A DNA stretch of 64,000 bases, from the NCBI RefSeq assembly GCF_963576615.1, contig NC_088714.1, forward strand, positions 30,227,143 to 30,291,142, given 5' to 3'. The position numbers and the translations under genes are program-made. Positions 36,701 through 51,300 of this stretch are shown here, piece by piece; within the stretch, counting starts at the first letter, position 1; each line of letters opens with the position of its first letter. This DNA comes from Watersipora subatra (taxonomy: Eukaryota > Bryozoa > Gymnolaemata > Cheilostomatida > Watersiporidae). The notes beneath the pieces are model-generated. The model saw nothing but the letters and a program-made list of their open reading frames with translations. It had not been told where the DNA came from and ran no database searches.

Positions 36701-39320
36701 TTTACTCACTTTCTTGATGTTCGGTGTCTGTTTGTTGTTGACCAAATCTAAAATCAGAGAGCAATTTATTTTGCGAGTGTATCCTCCTGAATGCGAAAGT
36801 TTGAGTACAGACATAGAGGGCAATCTTTTTTTATAGACGAAAGCAACGAGTCAAAGTTAACATCTTTAATAAAGTTGTTACGGTCGTAAAAAGGTTACAT
36901 TACTTACAAGGCTGCCCATATTTTTTGGAAAATACTGGGAGGTGGTGCTGGAACTGCTCTCCGGAAACAGCTATCTACGCATAGAACAATCCTAGTGTAG
37001 TTTCCCATGAAACATTTTTTTTATTGATTTTATGGTTTTCTCATGTATTTTTACTAGCAATATGTTAGTCTTGTTTCAGAACTACTAACATCTTAGTGTT
37101 TCCAGTTGAGCTCATACCCTCTTGTTGTTATGAACTTCGCCACAGCGACTACGCCTATAAGCTTAGCATCCCTGTTTAACTTCTACTTTTCAAGGTCACA
37201 AGTGAATTAATAATTAATTACAGTACTTTGCTGCCTTTAACTTCTTGTTACCAAATATATATTTTTAACAATTATTTGTAAGGCCTCACATCCATATTAT
37301 CTGCCCTCCTATAAAGACAAATGTTTTATGTGAGTCTGTCGGTTGGCCAACAAACGGCCATATGATGACGCTGCTAAAAAGACTTCTAAGGACCTGCTAA
37401 AAAGACTTGATGTCACAGGGTAACACTCGGTATATGAATCAGTAGCTAGTAAATCATGACTAAACAAAAAGCTACCATCAGGACCATATGTACGTCACAA
37501 ACATACTTCATACTTTTGATAGCATTAGACGAACTGTTAATCACAATATTAGTAGGCCTAATCTATTTTTAGTATGCTGCAAAAAAACTTAGAAATTGTT
37601 TACTGCCATTGTCATAGAATTTTATAGTTTGGGTGAGAATTAATTTTTTTGATAAGATTGGTAGCCAAAGAATAGTGAAGTGTCATTTGTGCTTATTCAT
37701 CAAATCAATGCAGTGAAAAGCAAGGTCAAAGGTCAAAAACGATCAGTTGACCAGACCCTTAATATTATGCTTCAATCCTGTTGATTTCATCAGAACTAGA
37801 AGATTGATAGTGATAAAGAATTTTATCTTATGGTGATTGCTATTTTTTGAAACAAATTGATATTTTACTACGGAGTTGTAGCAAAAGCGCTAGCTATCCG
37901 AAAGAACTCAGGTTAATTCTCGGCTAATAGTATGAAGGCGTGTGGACCATAAAACATCTCAGTTTATTGTTATTATCAAATACATGCTATAGTATGTATT
38001 TGATAATAACAATAATAGTAATGATAATAATAAATGTAATCATAACAATAGATATAATAACAATTGTGAAAAACTCTAAATCTTTAAAGTTGACTGTGCC
38101 GAGTTGAGCTAAGTTTTTGCACGTTTTATTCATAACAATTATATTAATAATAATACTATAAAAAACAATATATTATGAAAATAGCGACAATAATTATGAC
38201 TTTTAGCTTTCTAAACTTATCTATTAGTCAGCAAAATATAATCAGCTCATTTCTTCATATTTTTCATGACAATTTACAAAACTTGCGCTTTGGAGTTACA
38301 AGCAAATAAAATTAGTCTGTTTTTAGGTTGCAAAGGCATTTCGCATCTAGTACACATCTGAAAAATAGACCTAGTTACCAGGTGTTATTAGCAGAGAATA
38401 ACTGTATATAATCATATATTTAGGTCACACAATAACCCAATTTAATTCATTAGTACTCACCAAGTTTTTTTAATGTTAGTATGCTTCTAAGTGAACAAAC
38501 AATTTTCTCAGTCAATGATATGGAAGACATAGTTGACAGAATAGTATCTCACAGGCAGAGTTCTGCTGAAAATGCTTGTCATGCATTGTTATACATAGTA
38601 AACATAGCATATGGCTGCAGCTTTCTACCTTTTCATTAAAATATTTCATTCATATAATTATATTTCTATAGTTCTGTATTTATGCAATCTGTATCCATGC
38701 AATGTTTGATCACTTAGTAGTGTTTGCTGGCTTTCAAATACTAAAGAAAGCTTCAACAACAGGACCTTAAAAAAATTATAGACACATTTCTTAGCTAATG
38801 TATAGTTTTTAGGTTCTTCCTATCAATAGAAAGTTGTAAGTTAACCTTTTAAACTTTTTGTTTTTTATTTACCCTCACTATTTACAATTAAAAACTTCAA
38901 AAACTTTCATGTTTAATAGAATGCAAAAAAATTCTGTACTATTGTCATTGTTAAAAAAGTAACAAAAAATTTTGTTAACCTGTTTTTGCTCCAGGATTGA
39001 TTTGGACCTTAGATATAAATTGTATTACAAAATCTTGGTATAGAGATTGCATCTCCAATCAAGAAATAGAAATTAAATATGGTACACTTTTGAAGGAGAT
39101 TTCCTTGAAACTATCACACAAGTGAGGCTACTGCTGATTGCAATGAGTGACCAATAACTCTGCTCTCACTAATTTATGCAGTTGGCCTGACATAAACTAA
39201 AGAAAATTGGCCAACTCAACCAACTGTTTTCTACTACATAAATTATATTTTGACTAATGTATTGCTGCAAGTGAAGTGGTTTTATTTATTAAAAAACATT
39301 GCACAGTTTTGTAAACTCTA
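36700..39320. other. No gene recognised
   Basis: AT-rich sequence without supportable exons. The only structure noted is a hairpin at 37966-38013, with 20-bp arms beginning ATTGTTATTATCAAATACAT and an eight-base loop. Confidence 0.5.
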
Positions 39321-39329
39321 TGTCTACAA

Positions 39330-39760
39330 ATTGTCAAAGGTACAGTACAGTATACCAGTGATAAGCCGTGACAGCTTCTGTAGGGTGAGGGTGATCAAAC
39401 CTGTCTACAATAAAAATTGTCAAAGGTACAGTACACTATACCAGTGATGCGCCGTGACAGTTTCTGCAGGGTGAGGGTGATCAAACCTGTCTACAATACA
39501 AATTGTCAAAGGTACAGTACACTATACCAGTGATAAGCCGTGACAGCTTCTGTAGGGTGAGGGTGATCAAACCTGTCTACAATAAAAATTGTCAAAGGTA
39601 CAGTACACTATACCAGTGATGCGCCGTGACAGTTTCTGCAGGGTGAGGGTGATCAAACCTGTCTACAATACAAATTGTCAAAGGTACAGTACACTATACC
39701 AGTGATGCGCCGTGACAGCTTCTGTAGGGTGAGGGTGAACAAGCCTGAGTACAATAGATC
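39330..39760. repeat. 86-bp satellite, five copies in alternating types
   Basis: Copies begin around TTGTCAAAGGTACAGTACAC at intervals of 86 bp. Copies 1 and 3 share GTGATAAGCCGTGACAGCTT and copies 2 and 4 share GTGATGCGCCGTGACAGTTT, so a 172-bp pair is the higher-order unit. Copy 5 is a hybrid (GATGCGCC then CTTCTGTAGG). Confidence 0.95.
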
Positions 39761-41073
39761 GGGATGGCTAGCATGTCTCAACCTGTTCTTGCCCGCTGGA
39801 TACTATATCCTCCCTGTCGAGAGAGCGAATTTGGTCCCACAACAGTAAAAAATCACTTCAACATTTGCACGCAGCTGGAATAAATGACAAACCTAAAAAC
39901 CGGGCCACAACCATAGACAGTTGTAGTCGCCTCGACTGACCGCAAGAAGAGAAAGAAATGAAGAGAAGAACTTGTCAAGGTACGTATCTCAGCGGCTTTG
40001 AAGTATATAACACCGGAATATTAACTCTTACAATTAATGTACATGTATTCCCTATAAACTATCTTACCATTACAATGATCACAATGTCCGAGGTTGGATT
40101 GGTTACACAAAACCCCTTCCGGTTGTTTGATTAGCGATATTAATTTTACCTCTAGATCACAAGTCTAGTCACAAAAGCTTGTATGTTTCTGTGATAAAAC
40201 CATTGCACTTGATTCAATCAGTTGTGTTAATTCGAAAGAATTGGTATGTTGAGTGGTAATTGCCTCATTTTATTAATTATGTTTTTGTTGTTTGTATACA
40301 TGCTATTGGATTGATTAAAGATGGAAAAGTAATAAGGAAAGTGACACAGATAAAAACTATAAAACATTGATGGAAAACCACAATTTATTATTCTTTTGTG
40401 GTCTGATTTCTCCTTTTAAAGTCCATTCTATAAACTCAATCCACTGGTATGATGGTGTTGTGGTTAACTTTTCTGTATTTTACTTTTTTTCACTATGTCA
40501 GCGTACATAAAATAAAACTTTATTGGATTTGTAGTCTACATTTGTAAAAGTAACCATTTGCAATTTCTCTGAAACATTGCTTGTCTTCCTGTTTATGAGT
40601 TGTAATGTTAAAGATGAGCTTTACGTAATCTAGTACATAAAAAGTTGGTGAAACCACTCAAAACGGGATATATTATTACGGAACTTTGAATGTTTGCTGA
40701 AAAAATAATTTGAACAAGATAGCAAACAAACCAAACATTTGTTATATCATTCTGTGATGTATACCACTGCAGTAACACTGGTATTCTAGACAGACCTTTA
40801 GGTTTTGATTGCAGTCTTACTTTGGTTACAATGGAGGTAGATTAAACATCTATAATGATACAAAGTTTTGTATATTACAGTTAATCATTGTAATAAAAAG
40901 TATTTTACTATTCTACACAACTAGTTTTCAATACACGTAGTGCTATTACTCATTGGTTGTGTATTATTCTTCTTGTTTATGATTTTACAGAGTTTAGGTC
41001 ATATTGAGAACACACTGGTCAAGGTTGGCCTGTGTTCAGAACACATTGGGTAAGATTCGGGTGTGTTCATAAC

Positions 41074-44160
<3,087 letters not shown>

Positions 44161-44169
44161 GTGAGGAAA

Positions 44170-47083
44170 CAAGTGGGGGGAGGGTGAGGTAAGTTTCCCT
44201 ATTTTTACAAAAATGCAAATTCCATTACTAAATATTGATATTTACTCTCTTAAATTTTGATGGTTGCAACATAGGACGTTTTTGCTATGTAACATCGTCA
44301 GTACAAGTGATTAGCCATAAAATGTGGTTTATGGTTTGTTATTTAAAAGCTGTTGATGGTCGGTTCATCTTACCCCGACCCTGTTCCAAGTTGAACCATG
44401 TATTGGGGTAAGTTGAACATATGGCAATGATGTTATAGCAAATTAAGTTTCAAGTAAGAATAATATATTTTGCAGTAAATTATATCTATAAAAAGACAGT
44501 GGTGAAATATCTTGCAACAAATTATGACAATAGAAGTTATGTCTAGCGTATATTGCTGTTTTTAATGTCAATTTGAAATGCGAAACCACCAATGGTATAA
44601 CCCCTAATGCTTTCTGAGATCGGTTTTAGGACTTCGAATATTTTGTCAATTTCAATAGTGTCAGATTCTGTTGTGGCTGGCTTAATAAACCGATTGGATT
44701 GACCAACTATTTTCAAGTAATCGATCTCATACTCTTGACCAGATATGGCTTAAATCTGAACAGCGTAATTTTGTTTTTTCCTGTGTATTCAACAACAACA
44801 AAGATTCCTACTTGAATGTCATTGGCTTGAATTTCTTCGTTGTCTGTGATTGCGTTGTCACTAGAGCGCTCAGATAGCACAGGTTTTGGCACGTCATTGG
44901 TGTCAGAACTCTTGACCGCAGTGTGCTTAACACTCTTCTCTAATTTTCGATGTGAGATCTTAAGCTGCGATCGCTTTTTTTTTTCATTATCAATACCCTC
45001 TTTGACGGGCGTGTCAGTAATTATAGCCGACCTTCTCATCTTTTTTCCTCTGCTCACTGTTTTTCTGACAAATGACAGACAAGGTCATATTTCCTTTGGT
45101 GATACATATGCTGCTGATGTGCAAGGCAACGATTCTGCTACCACATGAGATGTTGATGGCCTTGCAACTACAGTAACAGGAGGGGAGCGTATAAGCTCAT
45201 CATTAGCCCAAACACCTATCTGGCCAATCTTCAGATACTGCCGCTGCCGCCAACGCACTCTCTGAAAAGATGTTTCGGTTAAATGGGTAGATAGATACCT
45301 GTCGCTTCAACCCAAAAACTACATTAGCAATAATCATAGCTTGGTTATGGGCATTTGCCACAATAGAGGGAATGTTGTAAATGTTTACTCCATTTCCAAC
45401 ATAAATGCTACGGTCGAGCAGTTGTAGCTTGTGGGGGCCATGAGGCAGTAGGGTCAGCATATTAATTCATTGGCCTGAGTAGAGTTGAGGGAGTCGATAC
45501 TGATGTGAGACTCGTGATTGTCAAAAAGAAGCAACGCCAGGTTGTCCTTAAGTTACTTAGCATCTTTTACAAAATGAGGCAGGAAGATTTGACTGAAGAT
45601 AGCTGCGGTCATCCATCCAAATCCTGATCGGCCAGCACAACCAATCGACCCTGTAGGTTCATTTACTGTCCAATTGTTATTGTTTGTGGAAAAATGAACA
45701 ACGGGGGACTGCTACTCTAGAGGCACTGACAGCTCCGACATATGTGACCAGCTCTCGTTGTCTTGAGCTGTAATAAGACCCAATCTGTTTTTGCCACGAG
45801 AAGCAATGATACTTTTGGGGTCCTGCACCATGGCGAGGCCAACCTCATCTGTATTATATATGTTGTGAAGTTCAAAGCTGTATCAAAAATTATAAAAGTA
45901 ATGGAATGAAAAAGAATAGAAGAATTTTGACACAGCTCAATGTCTGTACATTCCAAGTACTTATCGTCGAAAGTGTTTTTACTTGTCCATTAGCTGTGCG
46001 AGATTGTCATAAAAGCTGTCAACAACAACTTTGTTAAATCCTGTGGCATGTGTAATAGATGTCGCTTCAGGTGCTCAAATGGACAGGCTGTGGCAATAGT
46101 AAAAACCTTGACCCCATTCCTTACCTAGTAAAGAAAATTGAAAAGTTGTCATCTATTTTAAATTTTTTTCAGTACTCTACAGCAGGTATTTTACTATTTA
46201 TAATATCTAAGACAAATTATCATACCTCTCACCTGCCCGCTTGTTTGTTATCCAGGATTGTGGTACTTTCAGCTGATTTGTTATTGCGAATTCATAAGCC
46301 AGTTCAAAATTTTTGTCCTTTGCCAATCCATAGAAAAATTTGGTCAGCTCATTTATGTGAGAGGCCAAGTCTTTTTCCATCTTATCAGTGAAGACCATGT
46401 GTGCCATAATAGCTGATCCCAGTTTGCTCATTCTTCTATTTTTTCAACTTTACCTTGTTAGGGTAATTCGATCTATACCATGTGTTAAAGCCACTTTCCT
46501 AATTGAAGTAAAGCAAGATCTAGCACATCTTGGCCTGTGTTGCCACAATTTGTTTTTCGTACATTGTTTCGAGGCATCTAAAATAGGGCAAATGCATGCC
46601 TACAAATAAATAAATATTTATTTGGTGTAATGGTCTAAGAACCAGGGCTAATTGGGTTAAGTTGAACATATGTTCAACATATGTTCAACTTACCCATCAG
46701 CCCTGGTTTAACTTGCCCCATAGGATGAACAAGGGTAATTCATTAAATGAAAGCCAAAATTTGTGTTCAACTGAAATTACAATAACTAATAATTGTTTTC
46801 CAGACATCCACCAGTAAAAAAGTTGCAGCAGCCAATATGAATGTCTGCCTTGCAGCTTCGAAAATCTATTATGCCATCATATTCACTTTTAGGCAGTACA
46901 ATTGAAGTATGTAAATTTTTTGCTTACATTGCAATGCTGTGTTGGCGGACCATTCAGAGGAAATGGTGTAATCACACTGCTGGTCATGTGACCTATAAAT
47001 TAGGTCAAAGCTATTCAGAAGAAGGCAAATACTTCGGTGGTTCAACTTGGACATAGATTCAACTTACCTCACCCCCTACTTGT
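44170..47083 (-). mobile_element. pogo/Tigger-type DNA transposon, decayed
   Basis: Inverted ends: ACAAGTGGGGGGAGGGTGAG (then GTAAGTT) on the left and the complement of ACAAGTAGGGGGTGAGGTAA on the right. Between them the minus strand carries remnants of a pogo-like transposase. A second pair of sequences with GGGGTAAGTTGAACATATG lies inside both ends (about 44405 and 46655), the right one forming a small palindrome. No clear TA duplication was found. Confidence 0.75.
44713..46431 (-). pseudogene. pogo-like DDE transposase, frameshifted remnant
   Basis: Read on the minus strand in several frames. The N-terminal segment is MEKDLASHINELTKFFYGLA...LAYEFAITNQLKVPQSWITN (46.4-46.2 kb). The catalytic segments are IYNTDEVGLAMVQDPK (about 45.84 kb), LLLFDNHESHIS (about 45.51 kb) and PHGPHKLQLLDRSIY (about 45.42 kb), followed by the typical GLKRQVSIYPFNRNIF. 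A basic C-terminal tail lies at 45057-44713. Stops and frameshifts separate the blocks (one near 45460), so no enzyme can be made. All three catalytic acid positions are still recognisable. Confidence 0.85.
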
Positions 47084-48365
47084 CTAACTTGATTAAAAAA
47101 ATTCAGTTCCTGTTTAGTGTAAAGCTTACAGTTAATCCTAATGTATAATCACGGATGCTTCTTGCTTCTGTATCTTTATTACAGCGTTGAAGAAAGGTAT
47201 TTGTGACAAGAAGTTACCGTTACCTTGATTTTTGAAAATTATTTTTTCATATCACCCCACCATCTGAGCTATTTTGAGAAATCTAAATTTAGTAGAGGAA
47301 GCATTTGACTAACTTTGCCTACCCCTTCACTTGTTTCGCTTAATCAAAATTGGCGAAACCATACAAATGACGCAAATGTTGTAATTCGCCGAGTATTACT
47401 AAAACTACTAGACACACATTTTTCAAGCACTGTTTTGACTCTGGGACTGACTCGCCATTATGACTCAAAAACTTTTTTGAGTCATAATGGCGTCTATTTG
47501 GACAGATCAATTGTTTACATTTACTGTCAGCCACTTGTTCGACCTGTAAAACTGGGGTGGCTTTCAGAACATTTTTTAGGTTTACCTATGTGGACGTTCT
47601 TATGTTCAACAGATTGCCAGTGTAAGAAAAACATTATGCAGTAAATAGGCAACTCAAGCTTTAAAAAATTAAATTTCAACTTTGCCACGCAAAAACTGGT
47701 TATTTTTCAACTCTGTTTTGCTCAGAGTTAGATAGTTGGTATGTAACGCTCCGTATATTTTTTAAAGTGCTGTCAAGTGGGTCACTTTAATGCAGTTCAT
47801 GGATACTCATTTACAAAAGCTGTACAGTTAAATTCAGTACCACAAGGTCAAGTATTTGACTAACAAAGTTGTGGGAGGAACCTACAAAATTTGGTCACAA
47901 GTATTGACCGTGCTATTGACACTCAATCACATGAATCAGTAAATATAGCACTCCAAGGTCAAATATTTGACAAAAAAGCTGGGTTGCAAACCTACAATTT
48001 AGTCACAAGTGTGAATAGTGTTAATAACACTGGTTTTAATTTTGCATCAGTCCGAGGCGTTGTCGCTTCTAAGTAAATGGCGCAATGCAGATTCGGTGGC
48101 AGCAAGTCTCGCTTTATAAAAATCTGCACCTGTCTTTTGTAAACTTTATCATTAGCAGCAGTTTTTCTACAAATATGTATAGTAAAGTGATTGCTGACTG
48201 GAGAAATTATGATGGGCTGTGTATTCAAGTTGTCAATACTCAACGCATTAGCAGAATCTGACCTGTGAAAGCTAAAATTGAAAACTAGCAATGATTCCTC
48301 TGTTGCAGTAGAAGGATGACTGTAATATGATTGTTGTGATGTTCACGATACTTTATGTACTTCAG
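47083..48365. other. No gene recognised; one strong hairpin
   Basis: AT-rich region upstream of CHTOP. 47453-47492 is a hairpin of CGCCATTATGACTCAAAAA against its complement with a very short loop. Sequences just before 48366 may contain the CHTOP promoter and 5' UTR, but no TATA box or initiator could be assigned. Confidence 0.5.
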
Positions 48366-48373
48366 GTCACAAA

Positions 48374-51300
48374 ATGGCTTCTAATATGCCTGTTAAGCTT
48401 TTGCTGAGAGACGCGTCAAGCATTTCATTAAATGCAAGGTGAGATCCATGAAATTCGATCAGTCATTAAGTGCTTGAACAGGAAAACGGTTTTAAACCTG
48501 AGTAGTTCTTGCATCTTTGGAGCACCACAGCTTTCATGTGATTATGGTTCGATCCCATATGACATTGGTTGTCTGTTATTATGCTGTGCACGCAACTTGT
48601 GAATGGTCATCACAATGTTTGCTTACAAGTAATAAATTGTTTATTGGCTCATGACTATAAGCCATTTGACATATGTTTTGGTAACTGGGTTGAAATCCCA
48701 CTTCATCATCCATAACATATGCCTGTCATTTTACTGATCGAGTCTGACCCTGGCAGCGGTGTATTTTTCTCCAAGATCAGCAATCAAAGATTGTACTGAT
48801 ACACACACATATATATACATCATATATATGCTAGTTTTTGAAGAAGTGACCGTTTTGTGGTTTTACATGACTTTCTCCTCTTTTCAAAAAAGTTAATTAT
48901 AATATTTGGAGCATATTTGTAAAGTTTTGCAACATGGGATGTTAGTGACAAATCCAAATTTTGTTTCGCTCCACTTAAACTTTTCATTTTCAAATTGAGT
49001 TAGTAATTAAAAATATGTAACTTTAAGGAGATCGATGAATATCTTGTTAGACCAACGTAATAGGCATCATATCTCTGACATACACACAACTGTGTTCAAA
49101 GAGAAGAATTTATTATTATTCTTTTTCACTCGTACTGTTTTGTGCCGCAATGCGGAGCATGCGATATTTTGGCAGATTTGAAAAGCTCCCAAAGAACCAG
49201 CCTCAAGAGACTCAGCAGAATGCTCGAAGACAAGAGAGAATACAGAATCAGCAGTCTTCCGCAAAAAACAGGCGGCTGGCAGCACAAATGGCGAACAGGC
49301 CTAGTGTTCAAAGAGCTCTTGGCTCAACGCAGGTGATATATAGAGCTCTGGATTTACCGTAAAACCTCTAATTGAACGCTATGGCGCTCTATTTTCAACC
49401 TTTCCTCTATGGTGATGGTCAATTTGAAACGGCGTTCAAATAGAGGCTGGCGGTGCATTTTTCAAATGGCTCGTCAGAATTTTCAAAAGATAAATTTAAC
49501 CCTATTACAGGTGAAGCGAATGTCGCCTATATTTTGCTCTATTTTTGGTGGAGCGCTATTAAACCTTTTGGATGCAATAAATCTGCTAACTTACCTCCAA
49601 CTTGTCAAAGATCTCTTGATAAATGTGCATCAAGAAAGATATATATACATGTAAGCATATACTTCGAAGTATCAAGACCATGTTAAACAAGGAACCACTA
49701 TTAGCTTGAGACAGAAAAAATTTCTTTCTATGAAGTTGTTTTCAAAGTTCATTTAACAACTTAAATTCAAACCATTTTTATATAGGTACTTCCAAGTATC
49801 AATACCGCGTTAAACAGAGAACTACTACTAGCCTGAGACCGTTATTGATTATTTCTACGGTGTTGCTTTCAAAGTTTTAATGAGAAGCTTTGGAATTGGA
49901 CAACAAGAGAATTTAATTGTTATTGATACAAATGATTTGTTACTAATACGATTTTGTGGACAATTTTCTCCTGATCAGTTGATATTATGGGCTTGTAAAG
50001 ATCAAATAATGTCAAAGTGGCGGTCAATTGGAGAGTGGCGGTCTATTTTTCAACCCTTGTCTAATGGGGGCGGTCAATTAGAAGTAGCGTTCAAATAAAG
50101 GTGGCGTTCAATTAGAGGTTTTATCTGTGTGATAAAGGATTGTTTTTTAGTTTTTGCTTATTCAATTATAGAACAGTCAATAAACACAAATGTTATATTT
50201 ATCATAAGCCTGTGACTGGAAATTGAAATATTGTTGTCAACATTAATTGAATATATGGAGATTAAGTTGAACTCATTCATTAGGTTTTAGCAAGCCAATC
50301 ATAAGTTTTAGTTTTTTGTCCCTGCAGGATCTTACGTCTCCACCGCGTCCACCTAGACGTGGAGGCTTGCGAGGGTTTGGCAGTCTTCGAGGACGGGGCG
50401 CAGCTGTCCGTGGTCGAGGAGCTGCTGCAATTGGGGGAGGTATGCGCAGTGTAGCGCCGTCCTTTCAAGGGAACAGAGCATTGCAGCAGAGCAGACAGCC
50501 TAATAGTGTAAAGTCTAGGTTAACATTGCGTGGAGCAGCCAGAGGAGTTTTTGCCAGAGGAGTCAGAGCTAGAGGTGGAGCAGCTAGAGGTGGAGCAGCT
50601 AGAGGTGGAGCAGCTAGAGGTGGAGAAGCCTTAGGTGAAACTGGGGTTAAAGGTAGTGTCTTCATGTAGGGTTGCACTCGAAAAACGCATTTTGCCGGTT
50701 TGTTTTTCACATTGACACTATTATAAGGAAGCAATTTCCAGAAAAATATGATTTTCAAGTGTTTAATATTCATTTTATCTACAGCTCTGGTGTGAAAACC
50801 TACTTATGAAGTTTATTAATGATAGAAGTGTGTAATGTTCAGTTCTACATCGTGATTTGATGGATTGCCATTTTTACCGACGTAGTCATCAACTTTGACA
50901 CAAGGGTTGATTCTCTTGTTCATCCATGGCCGCAGTCGACAGGACGCAGCAAGGGCCTTACTCATTATAATAGTTGTCAGGCAAAATTTTTGTTTTCATC
51001 AGGACGTTTGGGTGTGAGAGGTGCTACAGGAGCTGCTACTCGTGGCTGGAGAGGTTCGGCTAGATCACATGGGGCTGGCGATCTTAGAAGAGGAACATTT
51101 GACAGAAGTAAAATTTTATATCATTTACTATATATTGTGTTACTGTGTCTACTTATGATGGCTTTTGTGTTTTTAAGTATAGGCAGCGATAGAAAAGGCT
51201 GTTACCTTATGTATTTATCTCTCACTGTTACGGTGTTACTCTTGTCATGTAGTTATCTCTCACTGTTACCCTTGTCATGTAGTTATCTCTCACTGTTAGT

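Noticed and set aside
39764-39883. Short ORF MASMSQPVLARWILYPPCRE after the 86-bp satellite
   Set aside because: Only 39 codons, no known family, no splice evidence.
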